In this document: positions 43,361-52,429 of the stretch, in pieces
How positions within the stretch are numbered: position 1 is the stretch's first letter
Layout: every line of letters starts with the position of its first letter
Assembly: GCA_023266195.1 (NCBI GenBank)
Contig: JAHFRP010000006.1
Location: 1-64,000, forward strand
Source: Sulfuricella sp.
Lineage (GTDB): Bacteria > Pseudomonadota > Gammaproteobacteria > Burkholderiales > Sulfuricellaceae
Direction of reading: 5' to 3'
DNA: 64,000 bases
Notes under the pieces: generated by a model
What the model was told of the DNA's origin: nothing
What the model saw: only the letters and a program-made list of their open reading frames with translations
The model's database searches: none
Position numbers and translations under genes: made by a program

Positions 43361-45025
43361 ATGCTCCACAAATTCCACGGCGGCGTGCACCCGCCGGAAC
43401 ATAAAGCCGAATCGAATAGCCTGCCGATCGGCGCGGCGCCGCTGCCGCGTCGCTTGGTGGTACCGCTGCGCCAGCACATCGGCGCGCCCGCCAGGCCCGT
43501 CGTCGAGGTCGGCGACCGGGTATTGAAGGGCCAGATGATCGGTGCGGCCGACGGCTTCGTCTCCGCCGCCGTGCATGCGCCCACGTCGGGCATCGTCAGC
43601 GCCGTCGATCTGCACGCCGTGCCCCATCCGTCCGGCCTGCCCGACCTGTGCATCACCATCGACGCCGACGGCGAAGAGCGCTGGATCGAGCGCCAGCCGC
43701 TGGATTATCTCGCCGCCGACCGCGACGCGGTGCGCGCGCGGCTGCGCGATTTCGGCGTCGTCGGCCTGGGCGGTGCGGTGTTCCCGACATCGATCAAGCT
43801 CGACCCCGGCGCGCTCAGAATCGGAACCCTGGTGCTGAACGGCGCGGAATGCGAGCCCTGGATCACCTCCGACGATAGGCTGATGCGCGAGCGCGCCGCC
43901 GAAATCGTCGAAGGCGTCAAAATCATGGCGCACCTGGTGCAGCCGGAACGAGTCCTGATCGGCATCGAGGACAACAAGCCGGAAGCCGTCACGGCGATGC
44001 GCGCCGCCTGCTCGGGAACGAATTTCGAGGTGGTGGCGGTGCCCGCCCAGTATCCGGGCGGCGGCGAGAAGCAGCTGATCCAGGTGCTCACCGGCAAGGA
44101 AGTGCCCAGCGGCGGGCGCCCGGCGAACATCGGCGTGCTGTGCGCCAACGCCGGCACGGCCTATACCGTGCACCGCGCCGTCAACCACGGCGAGCCGGTG
44201 ATTTCCCGCATCGTCACTGTCACCGGCAACGTGGAAAAACCGCAGAATTTCGAGGTTTTGATCGGCACACCGCTGTCCGAAATGGTGCAACTCGCCGGCG
44301 GCGCCAAGGCCGGCACCAGCCACTACATCGTCGGCGGTCCGATGATGGGCTTCGACCTGAACAACCTGGCCGTTCCCGTCGCCAAGGCGGTCAACTGCGT
44401 GATCGCCGCCTCGCCCGCGCTGTTTCCGCCCAAGCCGGCGGCCGTGCCGTGCATCCGTTGCGGCCAGTGCGCAGAGGTCTGCCCGGCCAGCTTGCAACCG
44501 ATGGAGCTGTTCTGGTTCTCGCAAAGCCGGAATTTCGACAAGGCGCGCGCCTACAACCTGTTCGACTGCATCGAGTGCGGCTGCTGCAGCTACGTCTGCC
44601 CCAGCCACATCCCGCTGGTTTCCTATTACCGCTTCGCCAAAAGCGAGATCGCGGCGCAGGAGCGGGAGAAAAAGGCGGCCGAGCAGGCCAAGGCCCGTTT
44701 CGAGTTCAAGCAGCTGCGCGAGGAACGCGAGAAGGCCGAAAAAGCCGCCCGCTTCGCCGAGAAAGCGGCGGCGGCCAAGGCTGCGGCCGGCGAAGGCGAC
44801 GACCCCGCTGCCGCGGCGAAAAAAGCCGCGATCCAGGCCGCGGTGGAACGCGCCAAGGCGAAGAAGGCCGAGGCGGCGGCGCAGGCCGGACAATGCGACG
44901 TCACGCCCATCGCGGCGGTCGAGACGCCGGCCGAATCCCTCTCCCCTTGCCCTCTCCCGCCAACGGGAGAGGGGGACTTGGAGTCGCTGCGCGACGGCTC
45001 GCTTAATACAACGGAACCCCCATGA
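43361..45025 (+). CDS. rnfC: Rnf complex NADH/FMN subunit C, set 2
   Basis: About 554 residues from the ATG at 43361 (MLHKFHGGVHPPEHKAES). Nucleotide-binding GVVGLGGAVFPTSIKL and cluster motifs CIRCGQCAEVCP and CIECGCCSYVCP are intact. It is longer than set 1 because of an Ala/Lys-rich coiled region (REEREKAEKAARFAEKAAAAKAA). The last 30 residues (SLSPCPLPPTGEGDLESL...) are translated from the dispersed repeat family seen at 1429 and 21423. The stop overlaps rnfD2 by four bases. Confidence 0.94.
   Translation: MLHKFHGGVHPPEHKAESNSLPIGAAPLPRRLVVPLRQHIGAPARPVVEVGDRVLKGQMIGAADGFVSAAVHAPTSGIVSAVDLHAVPHPSGLPDLCITIDADGEERWIERQPLDYLAADRDAVRARLRDFGVVGLGGAVFPTSIKLDPGALRIGTLVLNGAECEPWITSDDRLMRERAAEIVEGVKIMAHLVQPERVLIGIEDNKPEAVTAMRAACSGTNFEVVAVPAQYPGGGEKQLIQVLTGKEVPSGGRPANIGVLCANAGTAYTVHRAVNHGEPVISRIVTVTGNVEKPQNFEVLIGTPLSEMVQLAGGAKAGTSHYIVGGPMMGFDLNNLAVPVAKAVNCVIAASPALFPPKPAAVPCIRCGQCAEVCPASLQPMELFWFSQSRNFDKARAYNLFDCIECGCCSYVCPSHIPLVSYYRFAKSEIAAQEREKKAAEQAKARFEFKQLREEREKAEKAARFAEKAAAAKAAAGEGDDPAAAAKKAAIQAAVERAKAKKAEAAAQAGQCDVTPIAAVETPAESLSPCPLPPTGEGDLESLRDGSLNTTEPP
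44937..45003. repeat. Dispersed CCCTCTCCC/GGAGAGGG repeat inside the rnfC2 coding end
   Basis: CCCTCTCCCGCCAACGGGAG and flanking GGGGGAC...TCGCTGCGCGACGGCTCGC match the module at 1429–1548 and 21423–21491. Here it is in frame and codes for the C-terminal tail of RnfC. Confidence 0.7.
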
Positions 45026-46050
45026 GCTCACCCCACGTCCTCACCCCCGGCAGCAGCGTCAGCCGCATCATGCTCACGGTGCTCGCCGCGCTCGTGCCGG
45101 CGATCGCCGCCTACGTTTATTTCTTCGGCCCGGCCATCTTGATCAGCCTGACGCTCGCCAGCATCACCGCACTCGCCGCCGAGGCCGCTGTCCTGCGCCT
45201 GCGCGACTACCCGGTGAAGCATTTCCTGTTCGACGGCAGCGCGCTGCTCACCGCCTGGCTGCTGGCGCTGTCCATCCCGCCGCTGGCGCCGTGGTGGCTG
45301 ATCGTGGTCGGCACCGCTTTTGCCGTCATCGTCGCCAAGCATCTCTACGGCGGTCTCGGCAACAACCTGTTCAACCCGGCGATGGCCGGCTTCGCCGTGC
45401 TGATGATTTCCTTCCCCTCGTTCATGACCCACTGGCCGGCGCCGCTCGCGTTGGCGCAGCACACGGTCGGCTTCGGCGACGCGCTGCGGTATTATTTCAG
45501 CGGCGGCCTGCCCGGCGCCAGGCTCGACGCGGTGACCATGGCGACTCCGCTCGACACCCTGAAAACCCAGCTGAGCCTGCAGCACACCATGGACGAGGTG
45601 AAGCGGATGCCGATCTTCGGCAGCTTCGGCGGCAAGGGCACCGAAACCGTCGCCGCGATGTACCTGCTGGGCGGGCTGTTCCTGCTGAGAAAACGCATCA
45701 TCACCTGGCATACCCCGGTTTCCTTTCTCGTCGCCTTGATTGCCGTTTCCGCCTTTTTCAACAGCATCGACGCCAGCCGCTACGCCACGCCGCTGTTCCA
45801 CCTCTTCACCGGCGGCGCCCTGCTCGGCGCATTCTTCATCGCCACCGACTACGTCACCGCGCCGGTCACGCCGCGCGGCAAGCTGATCTTCGGCACCGGC
45901 GTCGGCGTGCTGGAATACCTGATCCGGGTGTTCGGCGGCTATCCCGACGGCATCGCCTTTTCCGTCCTGATCATGAACGCGGCCGTGCCGCTGATCGACG
46001 CCTACACCCAGCCGCGGGTCTACGGCCACAACACCGGGAAGACGCCATGA
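45022..46050 (+). CDS. rnfD: Rnf complex subunit D, set 2, lacking the FMN-attachment threonine
   Basis: A 342-residue membrane protein with about ten helices, clearly RnfD (LYGGLGNNLFNPAMAGFAV, FFIATDYVTAPVTPRGKLIFG). Where set 1 has SGAT, this protein reads LFTGGALLGAFF, so the flavin-accepting Thr is Ala266. Either it carries no covalent FMN at this site or FMN is bound differently. The ATG overlaps the rnfC2 stop. No frameshift or truncation is visible. Confidence 0.93.
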   Translation: MSSPHVLTPGSSVSRIMLTVLAALVPAIAAYVYFFGPAILISLTLASITALAAEAAVLRLRDYPVKHFLFDGSALLTAWLLALSIPPLAPWWLIVVGTAFAVIVAKHLYGGLGNNLFNPAMAGFAVLMISFPSFMTHWPAPLALAQHTVGFGDALRYYFSGGLPGARLDAVTMATPLDTLKTQLSLQHTMDEVKRMPIFGSFGGKGTETVAAMYLLGGLFLLRKRIITWHTPVSFLVALIAVSAFFNSIDASRYATPLFHLFTGGALLGAFFIATDYVTAPVTPRGKLIFGTGVGVLEYLIRVFGGYPDGIAFSVLIMNAAVPLIDAYTQPRVYGHNTGKTP

Positions 46051-46697
46051 GCAGCCATATCCTGCGCCACGCATCCAGCTCCGCCGCCATCCTCGCCGCC
46101 TTCGCCATCGTCGGCACCGCGCTCTTGGCGGCCACCTACACGGTGACGCGGCCGATCATCGCCGAGACGGAAAAACAGGCCAAGCTCGCCCTGATCGGCC
46201 AGATCCTGCCGAAGACGCTGTACGACAACGACATTCTGAAGGATGCCGCACAGCTGCCGCCGGCGGAAGCGCTGGGCAACCGCGACGCCACGCCGGTGCT
46301 GCGCGCCACCAAGGACGGCAAGCCCTCCGCCGCGGTGCTGGAAGTCACCGCGCCCGACGGCTACAGCGGCAGGATCAGGATGATCGTCGCAATCAGGGCG
46401 GACGGCGCGGTTTCAGGCGTGCGCGTGGTGTCACACAACGAGACACCGGGCCTGGGCGACTATATCGATATCGCCAAGAGCCCCTGGATCGGGGTGTTCG
46501 AGGGCAAGTCGCTGGCGAACTATTCCGACCGGGACTGGAAAGTCACCAAAGACGGCGGCAAGTTCGAGCACATGGCGGGCGCGACCGTGTCGCCGCGCGC
46601 GGTGGTGAAGGCGGTGCATAAATCCCTGCAATATTTCGCCGCCCACCGGGACGACATCTTCGCGCTGCCGGCCTATCGTCAGGAGTCCGCAAAATGA
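46047..46697 (+). CDS. rnfG: Rnf complex subunit G (covalent FMN), set 2
   Basis: A 216-residue protein from the ATG at 46047, with a membrane helix at about 12–32 and a periplasmic FMN domain. The acceptor motif [10 protein letters not shown] keeps Thr180, although the usual Asp before it is Glu. [21 protein letters not shown] is conserved. It overlaps rnfD2 and rnfE2 by four bases each. Confidence 0.94.
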   Translation: MSSHILRHASSSAAILAAFAIVGTALLAATYTVTRPIIAETEKQAKLALIGQILPKTLYDNDILKDAAQLPPAEALGNRDATPVLRATKDGKPSAAVLEVTAPDGYSGRIRMIVAIRADGAVSGVRVVSHNETPGLGDYIDIAKSPWIGVFEGKSLANYSDRDWKVTKDGGKFEHMAGATVSPRAVVKAVHKSLQYFAAHRDDIFALPAYRQESAK

Positions 46698-47389
46698 ACC
46701 AGGTCAACTACAAGGAAATCGTCTGGAACGGCGTCTGGAAGAACAATGCCGGCATCGTCGCCCTGCTCGGGCTGTGCCCCCTGCTCGCCGTCAGCGCCAC
46801 CGTGGTCAACGGCCTGGGACTGGGGCTGGCCACCGCCATCGTGATGGCGTTCAGCAACGCGGCGGTCTCGGTGGTGCGCAACTGGGTGCCGAACGAAATC
46901 CGCATCCCCGTCTTCATCCTGATCATCGCCGTTCTGGTGACCATCATCCAGCTGGCGATGAACGCCTACATGCAGCCCTTGTACCTGGTGCTGGGCATTT
47001 TCGTGCCGCTCATCGTGGTCAACTGCAACGTGCTCGGCCGCGCCGAAACCTTCGCCTCGAAAAACGCGCTGGCGCCCTCCATCGTGGACGGCTTCATGGT
47101 CGGCTTCGGCCTCACACTCACCCTCGGCGTGCTGGGCGCGCTGCGCGAAGTGTTCGGCAAGGGCACCCTGTTTTCCGGCATCGACCTGGCGCTGGGCGAA
47201 TCGGCCAAGGGCATGGTGATCACGGTTTTTCCCGACTACCAGGGCTTCCTGTTCGCCATCCTGCCGCCCGGCGCCTTCCTCGGCCTGGGGCTGATGATCG
47301 CCGGCAAGAACTGGATCGACCAGCGCGGGGCAAGAAAAACAGAAAAAACGCAGATCATCGGCAACCTTCAAACGGACACGGGCTCGTAG
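46694..47389 (+). CDS. rnfE: Rnf complex subunit E, set 2
   Basis: A 231-residue six-helix subunit starting [21 protein letters not shown], close to E. coli RsxE. Conserved cysteines are in LGLCPLLAV and [13 protein letters not shown]. Its TAG stop lies inside the first unit of an inverted REP-like pair. No rnfH follows. Confidence 0.95.
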   Translation: MNQVNYKEIVWNGVWKNNAGIVALLGLCPLLAVSATVVNGLGLGLATAIVMAFSNAAVSVVRNWVPNEIRIPVFILIIAVLVTIIQLAMNAYMQPLYLVLGIFVPLIVVNCNVLGRAETFASKNALAPSIVDGFMVGFGLTLTLGVLGALREVFGKGTLFSGIDLALGESAKGMVITVFPDYQGFLFAILPPGAFLGLGLMIAGKNWIDQRGARKTEKTQIIGNLQTDTGS

Positions 47390-47460
47390 GTCGGGCACCC
47401 CGTGCCCGACGGTTGGTTGCGGTATTGAGAAGTCTGTCGGGCACGGGGTGCCCGACCTAC
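47386..47460. repeat. Inverted pair of REP-like units, likely 3' end of rnf operon 2
   Basis: GTAGGTCGGGCACCCCGTGC plus CCGAC (47386–47410) is exactly complementary to 47436–47460 across 25 bases. Each unit is a hairpin, and together they form a long stem. It begins on the rnfE2 stop codon. It may end transcription or protect the rnf message before the antiporter gene. Confidence 0.8.
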
Positions 47461-47519
47461 ACATCCGAATGGTGCAATGCGCTTCGCTTATTGCACCCTA
47501 CATCAAAAGAAAGAAAAAA

Positions 47520-48764
47520 ATGGAAACCTCTGCCTCGCTCGAACTCGCCAAGCACACCCTGCTGCTGTTCGGCATCGTTCTCGCCGTAGGCACGTTTTCC
47601 GGCCTGCTCGCGCGGCTGGCGCGAGTGCCCGACGTGGTGGTGTTCCTTCTCGTCGGCATGCTGCTCGGCCCCGGCGCGTTCGGTCTGGTGGACATCAATG
47701 CGGATTCGGCGATCAACCAGCTGATCCTGATCTTCGGCTCCAGCTACATCCTGTTCGACGGCGGCGCCTCGATCCGCCTCAAGGTGCTGAAGGAAGTGTG
47801 GATCACGGTTGTCGTCATCGCCACCGTCGGCGTCCTGATCACGGCCGCCATCACCGGCGCGGCCGCCTATTACATCCTCGGCGTGCCGGCCATCGTGGCT
47901 TTGCTGCTCGGCGCCACCCTCGCCTCCACCGACCCGGCCACGCTGGTGCCGGTATTCAAGCAAATCAGGATCAAGGATCGCGTGGCGCAGGCCGTGATGA
48001 GCGAATCCGCCTTCAACGACGCGATGGGCGCGATCCTCACCTTCACCGTGCTGGGCGTGGCGATGGGGGCGGGCGGATTTTCGGCCGGCGACGCGCTGGC
48101 CGGCCTCGCCAAGCAGTCGGTGATCGGCATCGCCATCGGCGGGGTACTGGGCTACCTCGCCGCTTTCCTGATTTCCCACGCGAAATTCGGCTTCCTCGCC
48201 GAATACGCGCCGGTGGTCTCGCTGATGGCCGTGATCGGCGCCTACATGAGCGCGGACGGCCTCGATTCCAGCGGCTTCATGGCGGTGTTCGTGTTCGGCA
48301 TCATGCTCGGCAACCAGGAGTCGCTCGGCTTCAAGCTCGCCCACGCCGAGGAATCCAGCCTCGAAGACTTCGTCGCCACCACCGCCCTCATCATGCGCAT
48401 GTTCATTTTCATCCTGCTCGGCACGCAGGTCGATTTCGCCCTGATCAACCAGTACCTGCTCGGCGGCGTCGCGGTGGTGACGATTTTCATGCTGCTCGCC
48501 CGGCCGGCCACGGTGTTCCTATGCGCCCTGCCCGACCGCCGTGCCAAATGGAGCTTCAAGGAGATGCTGTTCATGTGCTGGACACGCGAAACCGGCGTGA
48601 TTCCCGGCGCGCTGGCCGGCATGCTGGTGGGGATGAAGGCGCCGGGCGCACAGATCGTCGCCTCGATCACCTTCATCGCCATCCTGATGACCATTTTGAT
48701 CCAGGCCACCACCACCAAATGGCTGGCGCGCAAGCTCGATTTGCTGGTCGAGGATAAGCATTAA
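47520..48764 (+). CDS. Cation/proton antiporter, CPA1 type
   Basis: A 414-residue protein with about 12 membrane helices, starting METSASLELAKHTLLLFG. ASTDPATLVPVF and MSESAFNDAMGAI are the ion-binding Asp motifs of the NhaP/CPA1 family. No C-terminal TrkA regulatory domain is present. It exchanges Na+ or K+ for protons. Placed between rnf set 2 and nth, it could couple to the Na+ or H+ gradient made by Rnf; this is inference. Confidence 0.88.
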   Translation: METSASLELAKHTLLLFGIVLAVGTFSGLLARLARVPDVVVFLLVGMLLGPGAFGLVDINADSAINQLILIFGSSYILFDGGASIRLKVLKEVWITVVVIATVGVLITAAITGAAAYYILGVPAIVALLLGATLASTDPATLVPVFKQIRIKDRVAQAVMSESAFNDAMGAILTFTVLGVAMGAGGFSAGDALAGLAKQSVIGIAIGGVLGYLAAFLISHAKFGFLAEYAPVVSLMAVIGAYMSADGLDSSGFMAVFVFGIMLGNQESLGFKLAHAEESSLEDFVATTALIMRMFIFILLGTQVDFALINQYLLGGVAVVTIFMLLARPATVFLCALPDRRAKWSFKEMLFMCWTRETGVIPGALAGMLVGMKAPGAQIVASITFIAILMTILIQATTTKWLARKLDLLVEDKH

Positions 48765-48786
48765 GCCAAAACCGAGCAATCAACCG

Positions 48787-48835
48787 CCGATAAACACCGA
48801 TAAACTCCGATAAACTCCGATAAACTCCGATTAAT
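48787..48835. repeat. Short tandem repeat, 10-base unit
   Basis: About four to five units of CGATAAACTC/CGATAAACAC run head to tail, ending CGATTAATC. An inverted relative (ATCGGCGTTAATCGGCGG) follows near 48898–48916. It lies in the 174-base gap before nth. Confidence 0.7.
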
Positions 48836-48938
48836 CAGTATGTTGCGCATCAGCCATGATCCACCTTTCGATGAATGGCAAAAACTTTGCAACGCATATC
48901 GGCGTTAATCGGCGGTTAAATTTTAAGGGATAAAACTG

Positions 48939-49571
48939 ATGAACGCCGCCAAGCGCCGCGAAATCTTCACCCGCCTCCGCGCCGCCAACCCCCATCCCAC
49001 CACCGAGCTGGTCTATCGCACCCCGTTCGAGCTCCTGGTCGCGGTGGTGCTGTCGGCGCAGGCGACCGACAAGAGCGTCAACCTGGCGACGCGCAAGCTG
49101 TTCGAAGTGGCCGACACGCCGCAGAAAATGCTCGATCTCGGCCAGGACGGCCTGGAGTCCTATGTCAAATCCATCGGCCTGTACAAGAGCAAGTCCAAGC
49201 ACCTGATCCAGACCTGCCACATCCTGCTCGAACAGCACGGCGGCGAAGTGCCGCGCAGCCGCGAGGCGCTGGAAAAACTGCCCGGCGTGGGGCGCAAGAC
49301 CGCCAACGTGATCCTCAACACCGCTTTCGGCGAACCCACCATGGCGGTGGATACCCACATCTTCCGCGTCGCCAACCGCACCGGCATCGCGCCGGGCAAG
49401 ACCGTGCTGGAGGTGGAGAAAAAGCTGCTAAAATTCGTAGAGGCGGAATTCCACCATGACGCGCACCATTGGCTGATCCTGCATGGGCGCTACGTGTGCA
49501 GGGCGCGCAAGCCGGACTGCCCGAACTGCCTGATCAACGATTTGTGCGAATACAAAGAAAAAACCATTTAA
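48939..49571 (+). CDS. nth: Endonuclease III
   Basis: A 210-residue base-excision repair glycosylase/AP lyase for oxidised pyrimidines. The helix-hairpin-helix LPGVGRKTANVIL contains catalytic Lys120, and Asp138 follows in MAVDTHIFRV, the same numbering as E. coli Nth. The 4Fe-4S cluster motif CRARKPDCPNCLINDLC closes the protein. AAGGGAT lies upstream. In many gammaproteobacteria nth also follows rnf/rsx. Confidence 0.97.
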   Translation: MNAAKRREIFTRLRAANPHPTTELVYRTPFELLVAVVLSAQATDKSVNLATRKLFEVADTPQKMLDLGQDGLESYVKSIGLYKSKSKHLIQTCHILLEQHGGEVPRSREALEKLPGVGRKTANVILNTAFGEPTMAVDTHIFRVANRTGIAPGKTVLEVEKKLLKFVEAEFHHDAHHWLILHGRYVCRARKPDCPNCLINDLCEYKEKTI

Positions 49572-49718
49572 CGCCTGGCCGCGAATGAACGCGAAAATAA
49601 CGGATCGAGTGAGATTGTGAGATTTCCTATCATCGAGAATTCAAGCAATGGCAATAAGAGCCTATTTCAGTAAATTTCATGACCCCGCGCTTACCGGCGG
49701 TCGATTGCCATTTTTAAA

Positions 49719-50810
49719 ATGACCATCGCCACCGGACTCGCCACCGCCCCCATCGCCGAACCGCAGCTTGCCGCAATGGCGGTCAAATCGGCCATGGAGA
49801 AAGCGGGGCTGACGGTCGCCAACAGCGTGCTGCTGTTCCTCACCCCGGAATTCGCCCGCGACCCCAGGCCCGCGCTGCTGGCCGCTTCCCGCGCCAGCAA
49901 CTGCACGCGCATCATCGGCTGCACCGCAGCCGGCATTTTCACCGAGCAGGACTGGGTGCTGGATGCGCCGGCCACCGCCGCGATGGTGTTCGGCGGCGTC
50001 GGCCTCGCCCCCGCCATCCATCCACGGGCCAACGAGCTCATCCTGTCCCTTGCCGCACCCAACGCGATCAACTCGGCCTGGATCAACGAACCCGGCCGGC
50101 GCTTCGGCGCCGTCTCGGGCGATGCCACCGGGCAAGGGCCGTTCAAGGTCTGGTGCGGCGGCAGGATCAGCGAAAACGGCCGCTGCGAAACCGTGCTGTC
50201 CGGGGCGACCGGCCGCATCGGCATTTCCCAGGGCATCCGCGCCCTGAGCGGGCCGATCGAAATCACCCAGGCCAGCGGCTACGACATCGTCACCCTCGGC
50301 CGCCAGCCGGCGCTGAACGTCCTGGCGCGCGACCTGCCGTACGACCTGCGCGCCGAGGACAATCTTCCGCTGCACCTCTTGATGGTCGGCATCATCGACG
50401 GCGACCCCGCCACCGCCATCGACGAGGGGCGATTTCGCCTGTCCCCGATCATTTCCACCAACCCGAACGACCGCTCCGTCACCCTGTCGGCGCAGCTCGC
50501 CGCCGGCGAGCGCATGTTCTGGGCGGTGCGCCAGCCTCTCGCCGCCGAGCGCGACATGCGCCTCACCCTAGACCGCCTCGAAAAAGAACTCGGCAGCGAG
50601 CCCGACTTCGGCCTGCTGTTTCCCTGCATGGGCCGCGGCCCCTACTTCTACGGCGGGGTGGACCGCGACCTCGACCTGGTGCGGCGCCGCTTTCCCGGCC
50701 TGCCGCTGATCGGCTTCTACGGCAACGGCGAGATCGGGCCGCTCAACGGCGCCAACCAGCTGCTCCAGTACGCCGCCGTGCTCGGGCTGTTCCACGCCAC
50801 CGATGTTTAA
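49719..50810 (+). CDS. FIST N and C domain sensory protein
   Basis: A 363-residue protein with an N-terminal FIST_N domain (about 30–190, ASNCTRIIGCTAAGIFTEQ) and a C-terminal FIST_C domain (about 200–345, FGLLFPCMGRGPYFYGG, PLIGFYGNGEIGPLNG). FIST domains are proposed ligand-sensing modules for small molecules such as amino acids. No output domain is attached. It overlaps the next gene by eight bases. Confidence 0.88.
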   Translation: MTIATGLATAPIAEPQLAAMAVKSAMEKAGLTVANSVLLFLTPEFARDPRPALLAASRASNCTRIIGCTAAGIFTEQDWVLDAPATAAMVFGGVGLAPAIHPRANELILSLAAPNAINSAWINEPGRRFGAVSGDATGQGPFKVWCGGRISENGRCETVLSGATGRIGISQGIRALSGPIEITQASGYDIVTLGRQPALNVLARDLPYDLRAEDNLPLHLLMVGIIDGDPATAIDEGRFRLSPIISTNPNDRSVTLSAQLAAGERMFWAVRQPLAAERDMRLTLDRLEKELGSEPDFGLLFPCMGRGPYFYGGVDRDLDLVRRRFPGLPLIGFYGNGEIGPLNGANQLLQYAAVLGLFHATDV

Positions 50811-51225
50811 CCCCAGCCGCGACCAGGCGCGCCGCTTCTTTTTCGACGCCTGGCGCAAATACCGCGAACGCCAGCCGCTGTCCGGCCTGGAAGCCATCGC
50901 CCTCGAACTGATGCAGCAGCACGCGGAATACCACGCCATCTTCGACGACCCGGAGCGCTATTCCGAGCGCGACTATGCGCCGGAAGCCGGGGAAACCAAC
51001 CCGTTCCTGCACCTCGGGCTGCATCTGGCGATCCGCGAACAAGTGCCGATCGACCAGCCGCGCGGCATCGCGGCCCACTACCGCCGCCTGCTGGAAAAAA
51101 CCGGCGCGGCGCACGATGCCGAGCACCTGATCATGGATTGCCTGGCGGAAATGATCTGGCAGGCGCAGCGCAACCGCACCGCGCCGGACGCAGGGATTTA
51201 TCTGGGCTGCCTGGCCAAGTGCTGA
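50803..51225 (+). CDS. DUF1841 family protein
   Basis: A 140-residue all-helical protein matching DUF1841, a proteobacterial family without known function. Conserved stretches are MFNPSRDQARRFFFDAWRKY, AEYHAIFDDPE, NPFLHLGLHLAIREQ and DAEHLIMDCLAEMIWQAQR. It is translationally coupled to the FIST gene. No signal peptide. Confidence 0.85.
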   Translation: MFNPSRDQARRFFFDAWRKYRERQPLSGLEAIALELMQQHAEYHAIFDDPERYSERDYAPEAGETNPFLHLGLHLAIREQVPIDQPRGIAAHYRRLLEKTGAAHDAEHLIMDCLAEMIWQAQRNRTAPDAGIYLGCLAKC

Positions 51226-51334
51226 ACCTTGAAACTTGTTTAACCGCAGATAAACGCAGATACTTCATGCTTTATAAATTTTTTGCCAGCCACCCGCAAG
51301 ATGATCCCGTGTTGATATGTAACACCATGATTAA

Positions 51335-51513
51335 TCCTTAAAACCTCAGTTCAAGCCACAGAGAACACAGAGAACACAGGGGACACAGAGATGAAGCGGG
51401 TTTCTGAACATTTCCGCGTTCACCTCATGGGTGAGAACCGTAAGGCCGGCAACCTCTTGTTTTTCCTCTGTGAACTCTGTGTTCTCTGTGGCCAAATGCT
51501 TTTTCTAGGTTAA
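51335..51513 (+). repeat. Palindromic CCACAGAGAACACAGAG element, copy 1
   Basis: Starting AAACCTCAGTTCAAGCCACA and ending CTCTGTGTTCTCTGTGGCC plus an AT-rich edge, this block has complementary ends. Its reverse complement aligns over the whole length with 54662–54833. With the AACCGCAGATAAACGCAGAT hairpin sequences on either side (51240–51262 and 51523–51546), it fills most of the 430-base gap before the DUF3365 gene. No transposase-size gene. Confidence 0.7.
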
Positions 51514-51655
51514 TAGTCGTTTATCTGCGTTTATCGGCGGTTAATTTCTTTTAGGTTAAAATGCACCAAGGTCGATTGACAATAATCGTGGCGCATCGAA
51601 AAATTCCGCATTACGCTTCCGCTATTTTTCACCCAACAAGACAAAGGATTAGAAA

Positions 51656-52225
51656 ATGAAAAGACGCACACTCGCTTCCCTGCTGCTCGCGGCGGCCTCC
51701 CTCCCTGCCATGGCCGACGACATGGCCAAATATCAGGAGGAAAGCCGCAAAGTGGCGAAGGAATTCGTCTCGCAACTGGGCGGCGAACTGCAGAAGGAAA
51801 TGAAGGCCGGCGGCCCGGTCGCGGCGATCAAGGTGTGCCGCAACGTGGCGCCCACCATCGCCTCCGAAGCTTCGCGCAAGAATGGCTGGAAGGTGGCGCG
51901 GGTGTCGCTGAAAACGCGCAATCCGCTGCTCGGCATGCCGGATGCCTGGGAACAGAAAGTCCTGGCCGATTTCGACCAGCGCGCCGGCAAGGAAAACCCC
52001 GCCGCGATGGAATTCGCCGAAGTCGTCACCGAACCCCAGGGCAAGTTCTACCGCTACATGAAGGCGATCCCGGTGCAGGAAGTCTGCCTCGCCTGCCACG
52101 GCGCGGAGGATACGATGGCCAAGGAAGTGAAGGAAGCGCTCGCCGCCGACTACCCCCACGACAAGGCCACCGGCTACGCCGTGGGCCAGATTCGCGGCGC
52201 GTTCACCATCAAGCGGCCGCTGTAA
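51656..52225 (+). CDS. Periplasmic DUF3365 c-type haem protein
   Basis: A 189-residue protein with a clean signal peptide (cut after AMA20) and a single haem-binding motif Cys144-x2-Cys147-His148 (VCLACHG). The DUF3365 (Tll0287-like) domain is a PAS-like haem fold often found as a sensor or free-standing periplasmic protein. [19 protein letters not shown] and [12 protein letters not shown] are typical. It is probably an electron carrier or redox sensor; no partner gene is adjacent. Confidence 0.88.
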   Translation: MKRRTLASLLLAAASLPAMADDMAKYQEESRKVAKEFVSQLGGELQKEMKAGGPVAAIKVCRNVAPTIASEASRKNGWKVARVSLKTRNPLLGMPDAWEQKVLADFDQRAGKENPAAMEFAEVVTEPQGKFYRYMKAIPVQEVCLACHGAEDTMAKEVKEALAADYPHDKATGYAVGQIRGAFTIKRPL

Positions 52226-52429
52226 CTGTCGGGGTGCTTTTTCAAAAAATGTAACTGCTCAGCCCTATGTGAAAATGCCGAATATAAGCCCCTCTCCTTT
52301 ATGCCCTTCGGGTACGCCTACGGGAGAAGGGGGTCAACTCACTGAATAGTTACGTATTTTGTTTTCCCCGTGTTCCCCGTGGTTAATTTTTTCAAACCAA
52401 ATTCGACCTCTCCTCAGCCAGGTTTCCAA

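Noticed and set aside
48787-48835. Possible CRISPR-like array
   Set aside because: Units are 10 bases with no spacers, and there are no cas genes. The heptamer array at 61965–62009 was rejected for the same reason.
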